DNA of 56,780 bases, taken from contig CAJUPL010000008.1 in assembly GCA_910588435.1 (NCBI GenBank), positions 1 to 56,780 of the forward strand, read 5' to 3'. Positions 23,829 to 31,444 of the stretch are shown piece by piece. The position numbers were made by a program, and so were the translations under genes. Under the pieces are notes generated by a model. The model was not told where the DNA came from, made no database searches, and saw only the letters and a program-made list of their open reading frames with translations. Within the stretch, counting starts at the first letter, position 1; each line of letters begins with the position of its first letter. Source of the DNA: an uncultured Eggerthellaceae bacterium. GTDB lineage: Bacteria > Actinomycetota > Coriobacteriia > Coriobacteriales > Eggerthellaceae.

Positions 23829-26015
23829 CTATTTCAGGCCGTATTCCTTCAGCTTGCGATAGAGGGTGGCCTTGCTGATCTGCAGCGTCTCAGCCGCCTT
23901 CGCAACATTGCCCTGCGCATACATCATGGCAAGCCTGATGGCAGACTCCTGCAGCGCATCCATGCTGAGCAGGCGCGTTGGGAAGACAAGCTGCTCATCA
24001 GATGACCCATCAGGCACAGACCCTGGCGCCTCTGGCGCGGCTTCTGGCGCAACCTGAGCCGCAGGGGCAGCCTTCGGCACCATGGGGATCTCATCGAACC
24101 CATCGAACATGCCGGTCCCTTCGCGCAGGTACTGAGGCAGATCGGGCACGTCTATATGATCCCCCACAGCTGCGTAGAACGCTGAATAGATGGCGTTCTT
24201 GATCTGGCGAACGTTGCCTGGCCATGAGAACTCGCGGATCATCTTCTCGGCCTCAGGTGTGAAACCGGTTGGCCCCTCAAGCGTCTTGCGCCGACATTCG
24301 TTCAGGTAATAGAACGCGAAGAACATGACATCCCCGTTGCGCATGCGAAGCGGCGGGAGGGACACGGTCAGGATGGACAACCTATACAGGAGGTCTTCCC
24401 TGAACAGGCCATCTTCCACCATCTTGGGGAGGCTGCGGTTGGTCGCGGCCACAACGCGGAAGTCAACCTGCTTGTAGGACTTGCCGCCAAGGCGCATGAC
24501 GCGCTTGTTCTCCAGCACGCGCAGAAGCGTTGCCTGTAGCTCAAGCGGCATGTCCCCTATCTCGTCAAGGAAGAGCGTGCCCTTGTCAGCCAGCTCTATC
24601 TTGCCCGGCTTGCCCGCGCGGTCAGCCCCCGTGAACGCGCCGCTCTCATAGCCGAAGAGCTCAGACTCTATGAGGCGCGGCGGGATGGCCGCGCAGTTCA
24701 TGGACATGAAGGGCCCGCTTGCGCGCGAGGCGTTGTGGATGGCCTGCGCGAAGTACTCCTTGCCTGTTCCGCTCTCACCTGTGATCAGCACGTTCTCAGA
24801 GGTCATGGCGTATCTGAGCGCCACCTTCGTTGCCTCATGTATGGCATTGCTGGTGCCAAGGATGTCCGCGAACGTGATGGACGCATCCTCTCCAGGCTTG
24901 GCGGAGCGCGAGCTTCCGGATGCTTCAACGTGCTTGGAGATGCGCGCCACGAACCCGTCCAGCTCCTCTGATTCCAGGTTGCGAACGGCGTTCCCGCTGA
25001 CATCTAGCATGCGCCCGTTGGCATTCGCCGTGATCTTGACGTTGGGCTTCTCTAGCAGGGGCATGAACTCGTCTGGCCACGCAAGGCCCAGGACCGAGTC
25101 TATGGATTGATCCAGCACGGATGCGGGCGTTGTTCTGAGCACATGGATGGCTTCAGGGGACGCATGCTGGATGCGTCCAGATGCATCTATCACTATGACA
25201 GCATCGTTCGAAGAGCCCACAGCCGCTTCGAACATATTGCGGATGCGCTGGCTCTTCTCAGTTGCCAGCGTCAGCTTCTCGTTGGCGGTAGCCACTCTGA
25301 CCAGGGAATCTTGCAGCGAGACCTCATTCTCAAGCGCGAAGCAAACAGAAGAGATCATGGCCTGCGCGTGCATCAGCAAGCGGTGATACCCCTCTGACCA
25401 GGGGTCTTTCGGCAGGGGCTGCGTGAGCAGGAACGACGCCACCACGCGGCCGGATTTGTCGAACACAGGCGACGCTAGGCCAGCGATCCCGTCAAGGGCG
25501 CTGCAGTAGTGCTCTGGCCCCATGACCTGCATGGGGCGCGCGTACTTCATGCAGAGGGTGTGCGCGTTGGTGCCCATGGTAGACTCATTCATCAAGCTGT
25601 CTCTGGCAACTATGGAATGCAGGTTCATGTTTCCCGTGCGCAAGAGCGTGAGACCATTGCGCGAGATGAGCTCGAAGATGTATTCGCTTGCTAGCTCCAG
25701 CTCATCGATGATGTCCATCAATGGATGCGCCGCTTCTATCACGTTGGCGTAGATGGTCTTGATGTTCATCAGGTCATCTTCAGAGACCGGCATCGCAAGC
25801 TTCGAAGAATCAGATACCACGCCCATCATGCGGCAACGAGACCAGGAATCCAGTATCTCCGGACGCAACCATGGGGATGGCTCTGGCATGGTGCCGTCTT
25901 CTATGAAGAGCCTTCTTGCAACAGGGATCATGTCCCAAGATTCGCGGCGAGCTTCCTCGCTCAGGCCTTCTAGCCCTGGAGGGGCGGATTCGCTGGACAG
26001 AGCTGCATCGTTCAT
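23829..26015 (-). CDS. Sigma-54-dependent activator (GAF-PAS-AAA+-Fis)
   Basis: A 728-residue bacterial enhancer-binding protein of the AcoR-like type. The N-terminal region has the PEILDSWSRCR signature (about 45-55) and a GAF-like sensory part to about 240, followed by a PAS domain (about 265-380). The AAA+ domain carries Walker A GESGTGKE, the sigma-54 contact loop GAFTGA, Walker B TLFLDEIGD and the arginine-finger region LFREDLLYRL. A C-terminal Fis-type helix-turn-helix (GNVAKAAETLQISKATLYRKLKEYGLK) ends the protein. The start ATG precedes NDAALSS, with GGGAGGG eight bases upstream; the earlier GTG has no proper site. It is divergent from rpoN and has its own sigma-54 promoter, so it is probably autoregulated, and it probably activates the molybdoenzyme operon. 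The ligand is unknown. Confidence 0.95.
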   Translation of the reverse strand: MNDAALSSESAPPGLEGLSEEARRESWDMIPVARRLFIEDGTMPEPSPWLRPEILDSWSRCRMMGVVSDSSKLAMPVSEDDLMNIKTIYANVIEAAHPLMDIIDELELASEYIFELISRNGLTLLRTGNMNLHSIVARDSLMNESTMGTNAHTLCMKYARPMQVMGPEHYCSALDGIAGLASPVFDKSGRVVASFLLTQPLPKDPWSEGYHRLLMHAQAMISSVCFALENEVSLQDSLVRVATANEKLTLATEKSQRIRNMFEAAVGSSNDAVIVIDASGRIQHASPEAIHVLRTTPASVLDQSIDSVLGLAWPDEFMPLLEKPNVKITANANGRMLDVSGNAVRNLESEELDGFVARISKHVEASGSSRSAKPGEDASITFADILGTSNAIHEATKVALRYAMTSENVLITGESGTGKEYFAQAIHNASRASGPFMSMNCAAIPPRLIESELFGYESGAFTGADRAGKPGKIELADKGTLFLDEIGDMPLELQATLLRVLENKRVMRLGGKSYKQVDFRVVAATNRSLPKMVEDGLFREDLLYRLSILTVSLPPLRMRNGDVMFFAFYYLNECRRKTLEGPTGFTPEAEKMIREFSWPGNVRQIKNAIYSAFYAAVGDHIDVPDLPQYLREGTGMFDGFDEIPMVPKAAPAAQVAPEAAPEAPGSVPDGSSDEQLVFPTRLLSMDALQESAIRLAMMYAQGNVAKAAETLQISKATLYRKLKEYGLK

Positions 26016-26158
26016 TGACCGCACCCTCCCCCTGAGCCGTCATGGAACCGCGAGGCCGTACAACGCGGACTTTGAACGTCACATTATACGGACACCGAAC
26101 GGGTGATCAGCCCATTCGATGAAGAGGCAAGCTAGGACTTCCCTCCAATGGTGGTAGA

Positions 26159-26174
26159 TGAAAATTTCGTGCCA
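26159..26174 (-). promoter_or_regulatory. Sigma-54 promoter of the activator gene
   Basis: On the minus strand TGGCACG (26174-26168), AAAT, TTTCA (26163-26159), the same -24 and -12 elements as at 23335-23350. It lies about 145 bases before the activator start and implies positive autoregulation. Confidence 0.7.
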
Positions 26175-26238
26175 GAACCTAGGGGAAAAGCGCATGAGCG
26201 GAATGGGTGAGCGTGATCATCTTGCTGTCCCATTCTCG

Positions 26239-26251
26239 TCTCAATTTGAGA
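26239..26251. promoter_or_regulatory. Activator palindrome between activator gene and rpoN
   Basis: TCTCAATTTGAGA, centred about 71 bases upstream of the -24 element at 26174. It sits within a wider CATTCTC...GAGAATG inverted repeat (26231-26254). Same motif as at 23449-23461. Its presence argues that this stretch is regulatory rather than coding, although an open frame runs through it. Confidence 0.6.
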
Positions 26252-26349
26252 ATGCTTTATCAAATCAAGACTCAGCCACCTCATGGTTCATCGGCGAGAA
26301 GCTTGGAGGTTACCCTATCGTAAGTCTGATCTTGGGGGAGGTGAGACGC

Positions 26350-27669
26350 ATCCTAAGGGTTTCCATTGAGCAAACGCAACAGCTTCAGCTGACGCCTGAG
26401 ATGCTCCAGGGCATCTCCATCATGTCCATGACCGCGCTTGAGCTCAGAGGATTCATCTCCAAGGGAGCTGACAATCCCTTCCTGTTAGCCAAAGAACCAG
26501 CAACGCCCCATTACAGCACCTTCACCCCCACCAGGCGCGCGCCGTCCGTTCGCGAAGACGGGCTGCCAGAAGGGTTCGCCTTCTATAACGCAGCGGATGC
26601 ACCAGAATCAATGGATGCTGCCATCATGCGACAGCTCTCCATGGAGCTTCGCAACAAGCTGGATCAGCGCATTGCCGCAAAGCTGATAGCGGGCCTTGAT
26701 GATCAGGGGTATCTGCGCCTTGATACTGACATCGTGGCCTATGAGGTGAACACCACACCCAACCGGGTGGAATGGGTGCTGAAGCGCATGCAGACGTGCT
26801 GCACTCCGGCAGGAATAGGTGCGCGCAGCGTCCAAGAGCGCCTCTTGTCTCAGCTTGAAGCGCGCGGCAGCGTGTCACCCTTCATGCGAGCCATCGTGGA
26901 GGACCATCTTGAGGACATCGCCGCTGGGCGCATCTCAAAGATAGCGAAGGCGCTCCATGCACATGAGGAAGACGTGCGGGACGCGTTCGCGGAGATCCGG
27001 ACGCTGGACCCTTACCCAGCTGACGCATTCGCCACGTCATCCATCCCATCCATCCCAGAGATCCGCTTCTCGAAGCAAGACGGGACATGGGTTGTAGAGG
27101 CAGTGGCTGAGGCCATCCCTTCGCTGATGCTGGACGATGAGCTGGTGGATGGAATGGAGATGCGCCGTGTGCGGGAAGAGGACCTCTCCAAGATGCGCTC
27201 TGAGCTCAGACGCGCGAAGGGCATCATCCGCGCTGTGGACCTGCGCCGTGCAAGCGCGCTATCCATCGCCGCGGCCATCGCTGAGCTGCAAGCTCCGTTC
27301 ATGGAAGAGGGCGTCTCCCAGTTGCGGCCGATGGCCATGGCGGACATCGCCGACAGATGCCAGATCAGCGAATCCACCGTATCAAGGGTGGCGAACAGCG
27401 TCTATGCCGTGACGCCGCACGGCGTGCTTCCCTTGAGGTTCTTCTTCACCTCACGCGTCTCAGGGGCCGCGGCCTATGACGAGGTCTCATCCGCTTCCGT
27501 GAAGGATGCCATTCGCAAGCTCGTGGATGCGGAAGACCCAGCGTCTCCCCTGAGCGATGCTGCGCTTGTGGATGAGCTTCGCGAACAGGGCATGGATGTA
27601 TCCAGGCGCACCGTCAACAAATACAGAACAGCCTTGGGAATCCCCTCTCGCGCAAAGCGCCGGAGGTAG
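26350..27669 (+). CDS. rpoN: RNA polymerase sigma-54 factor (possible AUC start)
   Basis: Alternative sigma factor that directs RNA polymerase to -24/-12 promoters and needs AAA+ activators. Region I is recognisable in RVSIEQTQQLQLTPEMLQGISIMSMTALELR; the core-binding domain spans about 100-280; the helix-turn-helix is DIADRCQISESTVSRVANS; and the RpoN box is SRRTVNKYRTALGIPS near the C terminus. The frame opens at 26158, and ATG 26194 has AGGGGA upstream, but the 52 codons before region I are AT-rich, contain the activator palindrome and do not fit the family. A perfect eight-base ribosome-binding site GGAGGTGA (26337-26344) sits five bases before an in-frame ATC at 26350, so I propose an AUC start; GTG 26341 lies inside that site. 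The start is uncertain, the identity is not. Confidence 0.92.
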   Translation: MLRVSIEQTQQLQLTPEMLQGISIMSMTALELRGFISKGADNPFLLAKEPATPHYSTFTPTRRAPSVREDGLPEGFAFYNAADAPESMDAAIMRQLSMELRNKLDQRIAAKLIAGLDDQGYLRLDTDIVAYEVNTTPNRVEWVLKRMQTCCTPAGIGARSVQERLLSQLEARGSVSPFMRAIVEDHLEDIAAGRISKIAKALHAHEEDVRDAFAEIRTLDPYPADAFATSSIPSIPEIRFSKQDGTWVVEAVAEAIPSLMLDDELVDGMEMRRVREEDLSKMRSELRRAKGIIRAVDLRRASALSIAAAIAELQAPFMEEGVSQLRPMAMADIADRCQISESTVSRVANSVYAVTPHGVLPLRFFFTSRVSGAAAYDEVSSASVKDAIRKLVDAEDPASPLSDAALVDELREQGMDVSRRTVNKYRTALGIPSRAKRRR

Positions 27670-27701
27670 CTCCCAAGGCTGACGGCTTGACGCAGGTTTC
27701 T

Positions 27702-27890
27702 CTACGCAGCAACCAGATGGATGGCCTCAGTTGGGCAATCCTCTTCGCACAGATGACAATCGATGCACTCCTGCGGCGCGATGACATGCGCCTTGTTGTC
27801 TGCTTCCATTGCAAATACGTCTGTTGGGCACTCATCCACGCAGATCTCACAACCCGTGCACGCGCTCATCTTGATGACCGGCTCTTCCAT
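27702..27890 (-). CDS. 2[4Fe-4S] ferredoxin
   Basis: A 62-residue bacterial-type ferredoxin that carries low-potential electrons in the cytoplasm. Two cluster motifs are complete: CTGCEICVDECP (residues 11-22) and CIDCHLCEEDCP (42-53), each CxxCxxCxxxCP. AGGAGGT lies seven bases before the ATG. It is convergent with rpoN and lies downstream of a flavodoxin-like oxidoreductase, possibly its partner. The 150 bases between the two genes hold no further gene. Confidence 0.93.
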   Translation of the reverse strand: MEEPVIKMSACTGCEICVDECPTDVFAMEADNKAHVIAPQECIDCHLCEEDCPTEAIHLVAA

Positions 27891-28040
27891 GGTATGACCT
27901 CCTGCTTCTCAAGGCTTGGCATGCGCACCCGCATGTCCTTATCAATGAGCTTGATGCTACTCCCCTGGAAGCTGGCCCTATGAGCGGCCGGATGAGGCGT
28001 TTCGAAAGCTAGGTTGCATCGTCATGCGCACGTTGCTTCC

Positions 28041-28676
28041 TTACCTCACGAAGTTGGTGCGGGCTGGGGGTTCAACTGGAGGGGCCGCCACGCCTGCCGC
28101 ATCGGCCGCTTCACGGCAGCGCAGGAAGTACGCCATGTTGTGACCCAGCACGCGCATGGTGCGCATGCCCTCTTCGTCTTGCTCAGCCTCTTCGGCATTC
28201 GTACCGTAGACCATGTTCCAATAGCTGGCCGAGATGATGGGCATCTGCACGATGGTGAAGTACTTGTTCAGCTGATCGAACGTTGACGTGCAGCCCCCGC
28301 GACGCGCGGTCACCACGCATGCAGCCGGCTTGAACGGATAGATGTTCACGCCACCGCACGCCTGCGAGTAGAATGACCTGTCCATGAATGACGTTGCAGC
28401 GCCTGTGGCCGCAGCATAGTGCACGGAGCTTCCGAAGATGAAGCCGTCATAGTCAGCAGCTATGTGATTGAACTCATTCACCACGTCCCCGAAGACGCAT
28501 TCGCCATCATGCTGGGAGCAATAGCCGCAACCCAGACATCCCGCGATGGGCTTGTTGCCAACCCAGAAGCGGCCTACCTCGATGCCGTCCGCTTCCAGTG
28601 CCTTCGCAACCTCATCCAGCGCTCTGTTCGTGGTCCCGCTCTTGTGCGGGCTTCCGTTCACCAGCATGACCTTCAT
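28041..28676 (-). CDS. Flavodoxin-like NAD(P)H-dependent FMN reductase
   Basis: A 211-residue protein with a flavodoxin fold. The phosphate-binding loop for FMN is NGSPHKSGTT (residues 6-15). The cysteine-rich CLGCGYCSQHDGEC stretch (about 46-60) resembles iron-sulfur flavoproteins. GSSVHYAAATGAATSFMDR and ARRGGCTSTFDQLNKYF are family signatures. It is probably a cytosolic flavin or quinone reductase. The frame opens 15 codons earlier, but GGAGGAGCG lies just before the ATG of MKVMLVNGSP, so I use that start. It is divergent from the aminotransferase gene. Confidence 0.85.
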   Translation of the reverse strand: MKVMLVNGSPHKSGTTNRALDEVAKALEADGIEVGRFWVGNKPIAGCLGCGYCSQHDGECVFGDVVNEFNHIAADYDGFIFGSSVHYAAATGAATSFMDRSFYSQACGGVNIYPFKPAACVVTARRGGCTSTFDQLNKYFTIVQMPIISASYWNMVYGTNAEEAEQDEEGMRTMRVLGHNMAYFLRCREAADAAGVAAPPVEPPARTNFVR

Positions 28677-28776
28677 GTTCGCTCCTCCGTCCACGTTAGC
28701 ATCTTGAGAATTGTATGCCACATTGCGCCTGGTGGAATAGAATCAGGGCGAATGAGAGCGGATCCAAGGAGCGAAG

Positions 28777-29955
28777 ATGATCAACCAGCACATGCATGAC
28801 CTGGGCGCGGAGCCCAACAAGATAAGGGAGCTCTTCGCCTACGGGCTTGAACGCAAGGCGCAGATCGGCCCCGAGAACGTCTATGACTACAGCATCGGGA
28901 ACCCCAGCGTGCCAGCACCCCCCCAGGTGCTCCAGCAGTTCTCCGATCAGCTTGCCGGAGACCCAGTGGTGGTGCATGAGTACACGCCATCTCCGGGAGA
29001 CGCGAAGGTACGGCAAGCCATAGCCGGCCACATCAAGGACGCGTTCGGCATCCCGGCCACCATGGGCAATATCTACGTGACCTCAGGCGCATCCTCTGCC
29101 ATTGACATCACGTTCGCCGCCATCTCCAACCCGGGAGATGAGATCATAGCCATAAGCCCGTACTTCCCGGAGTACAAGACGTGGGCGAACAACGCAGGCT
29201 GTGAGCTGATAGAGGTTCCGGCTAGGGCAGATGACTTCCAGCCAGACGTTGCAGCCATCGAAGCCGCCATCACGCCGAAGACGTCCGCCATCATCATCAA
29301 CTCACCCAACAATCCCGTTGGCACCGTATACACGCGCCAGTCCCTGGAAGCGCTTGCCGACATGCTTCGCGCCAAGGAAGAGGAGCTTGGGCATCAGATC
29401 TTCCTGGTGGCTGATGAGCCCTATCGTGAGATAGTCTATGGGGCTGAGGTTCCCTACGTTCCAAGCCTCTATCAGGACACCATCGTCTGCTATTCGTTCA
29501 GCAAGTCCCTGTCCCTGCCCGGGGAGCGCATCGGCTATATATATGTGTCTGACCTGATCCCGAACGCCGGGGATGTGTTCACCGCTGTATGCGGCGCGGG
29601 GCGCGCGCTTGGATACATCTGCGCGCCGGTGCTGCTGCAGCGCGTGATAGCGAACTGCCTTGACGTGCCAGCGGATGTGGCTGCGTATGAAGAGAACAGG
29701 GAGATCCTCACGGCCATGATGGATGAGCTGGGCTATGAGTACGTCCAACCCGACGGCGCGTTCTATCTCTGGGTTCGCGCGTTGGAGCCTGATGCGGTGG
29801 CCTTCTCTGAGCGCGCGAAGGATTTCGAGCTTCTGCTGGTGCCGTCTGACAGCTTCGGTGCGAAGGGATGGGTGCGCCTGTCATACTGCATCTCTAAGGA
29901 CACCATACTTGCAAGCCATGATGCCTTCGCAGCGTTGAAAGCCGCTTACGAATAA
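28777..29955 (+). CDS. PLP-dependent aminotransferase (class I/II)
   Basis: A 392-residue fold-type I aminotransferase. Signatures are SPNNPVGTVYT for substrate and PLP contact, ADEPYREIVY with the PLP-ring aspartate, and SFSKSLSLPGERIGY with the Schiff-base lysine. The arginine that binds the substrate carboxylate lies near the C terminus (GWVRLSYC). It is close to AspC/PatA-type enzymes; the amino acid cannot be fixed from sequence. AAGGAGCG precedes the ATG. A bidirectional hairpin follows the stop. Confidence 0.9.
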   Translation: MINQHMHDLGAEPNKIRELFAYGLERKAQIGPENVYDYSIGNPSVPAPPQVLQQFSDQLAGDPVVVHEYTPSPGDAKVRQAIAGHIKDAFGIPATMGNIYVTSGASSAIDITFAAISNPGDEIIAISPYFPEYKTWANNAGCELIEVPARADDFQPDVAAIEAAITPKTSAIIINSPNNPVGTVYTRQSLEALADMLRAKEEELGHQIFLVADEPYREIVYGAEVPYVPSLYQDTIVCYSFSKSLSLPGERIGYIYVSDLIPNAGDVFTAVCGAGRALGYICAPVLLQRVIANCLDVPADVAAYEENREILTAMMDELGYEYVQPDGAFYLWVRALEPDAVAFSERAKDFELLLVPSDSFGAKGWVRLSYCISKDTILASHDAFAALKAAYE

Positions 29956-29958
29956 AAA

Positions 29959-29983
29959 GGGGCGGGTCTTGTGAACCCGCCCC
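29959..29983. terminator. Bidirectional terminator
   Basis: GGGGCGGGT with ACCCGCCCC, 9-bp stem and seven-base loop, between the convergent aminotransferase and baeRF-like genes. On the minus strand the stem runs into TTTTT, so it is a good terminator for the baeRF-like gene; on the plus strand no U-run follows. Confidence 0.8.
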
Positions 29984-30009
29984 CGTGAGACCAACCTATC
30001 TATGAGGAC

Positions 30010-31224
30010 TTAGAACCTGTACGTTGCGGCTATTCCAGTCTTCGTTGGCATCTGATCTGCAGGAAGCACCAGCACCTTGCCATCTTCCAGAACGCAAGCC
30101 TCTGCGAACGATCCTGCGATGTCCGGGCTTGCGGGATCCAGCTTCTTGTCATCAACCGGATCCTTGGAGCCGTCGAACGTGACCTCACCGGTCTTGTCAT
30201 CGAACGTGCCAGGGATGCCCTTGCCCTCTTCTAGGAACAGGATGTCAACCTTTCGCTCAACGAGCGCCAGCCCGATGTCAGGGATGCTGTCCGTGGCCTT
30301 ATCCTTCGAAGCCTTGTAGCTGTAATCCTCAGCCGCCTCAGCCAAGCCCTTGTTCCTCTTGTCCATGATGATCTTCACGGCATCGTCTTTGAGCTCTGTG
30401 CCAGAGAGCGTGCGAGGATCCTTCTTGATGCACTCAGGGAGCAGGTTGTTGAACGTGCAGATCTCACGGAATGCATGCTCATGCTCAGGGGCCGTCACCA
30501 AGATGATGGGGTCAGTGTTGTCACGCACCAGCTTGTCGTTCATGGCCTTGTCAACGTAGCGGAAGAACTTCTCAGCCTCTTCCTTCTTGACGTCATTGCG
30601 GGACTTGTGATCATGATAGGGAGACTCATGACCCTCAAGGCTGTAGTAGTCAAGCGCCGTGGTCTGACCGTCATAGTCAGCGAACTCCTGAGCGAAGTAA
30701 TCCTTCACATCCTTCGGAAGCTCCTGATAGTAGACGCCGTTGTAGTCACCATCCAGAAGCGCGAAGAAGTCTGCGTTCAAGAGCAGGAGCTTGTAGCTCA
30801 TCTGGAACATGGCATCACGGAATAGCGGCTTCAGGTAGAACTGCGGCCCCACCACAACGCATGCCTCAGGAGCGGTGTTCATGTTGATGACGTATGCGTC
30901 CTGGTTGGTCACGAGGAATGCCAGGCCTTGAGATGAATCAACCCAGAGAGGCAGGTCCTCATGGGTCATGATGAAGTCAAGCTTCTCCTTGATGCCCTCA
31001 TAGTCTGCAGTGCCCTCATCCAGGCGACGGTATGCTTCCTTGCAAAGGTCCTTGAACTCTATCCTGTCCCAATCTCCCGGCCTATCCTCACGGTCAGTGC
31101 GCTTGATTGGCACATAGATGGAAACCAGCGGTCCCCCTGCAGGTGCTTCGTTCACGAAGCTCTTCGGCTGGAAATCAGTCAGATGGATATGCTGATCCAA
31201 TTCACGGATGCGTTCTTTTCTCAT
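30010..31224 (-). CDS. baeRF-like (archaeo-eukaryotic release-factor family) protein
   Basis: A 404-residue cytosolic protein that resembles the bacterial members of the eRF1-like family. Visible features: an N-terminal SIYVPIKRTDREDRPGDW segment, FALLDGDYNGVYYQELP as the first strand of the central domain, the DYYSLEGHESPYHDHKSRND region, ILVTAPEHEHAFREICTF in the centre, and a C-terminal pelota-like domain. These proteins are proposed to act on stalled or hibernating ribosomes, without firm biochemical proof. TAGGAGG precedes the ATG. It stands alone between the aminotransferase and the metal ATPase. The family assignment rests on these motifs and is moderately secure. Confidence 0.65.
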   Translation of the reverse strand: MRKERIRELDQHIHLTDFQPKSFVNEAPAGGPLVSIYVPIKRTDREDRPGDWDRIEFKDLCKEAYRRLDEGTADYEGIKEKLDFIMTHEDLPLWVDSSQGLAFLVTNQDAYVINMNTAPEACVVVGPQFYLKPLFRDAMFQMSYKLLLLNADFFALLDGDYNGVYYQELPKDVKDYFAQEFADYDGQTTALDYYSLEGHESPYHDHKSRNDVKKEEAEKFFRYVDKAMNDKLVRDNTDPIILVTAPEHEHAFREICTFNNLLPECIKKDPRTLSGTELKDDAVKIIMDKRNKGLAEAAEDYSYKASKDKATDSIPDIGLALVERKVDILFLEEGKGIPGTFDDKTGEVTFDGSKDPVDDKKLDPASPDIAGSFAEACVLEDGKVLVLPADQMPTKTGIAATYRF

Positions 31225-31381
31225 CGCGGGCCTCCTAATGAATGACGCGTATGGGCGGCGCTTCCCTGCGCTGCCTTATGAATAGAAGGATAGTCTTGCC
31301 CGCTTCCATAACCTAATGTTGACCTTAGTTGTTGACTAAAGGTTTCGTCATCGTGGACGAACCAGCAAATGATGACCAAAA

Positions 31382-31420
31382 AGGTCAATGACATTAAGCA
31401 CGGGGAACTGTCATTGACCT
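31382..31420. terminator. 12-bp hairpin after the metal ATPase
   Basis: AGGTCAATGACA and TGTCATTGACCT form a perfect 12-bp stem with a 15-base loop (TTAAGCACGGGGAAC) between cadA and the baeRF-like gene. The whole element, including most of the loop, recurs at 34353-34391 inside cassette D. It probably ends the cadA transcript, though no long U-run follows. Confidence 0.65.
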
Positions 31421-31444
31421 GAGAGGTCATATATAGGGTGCAGG

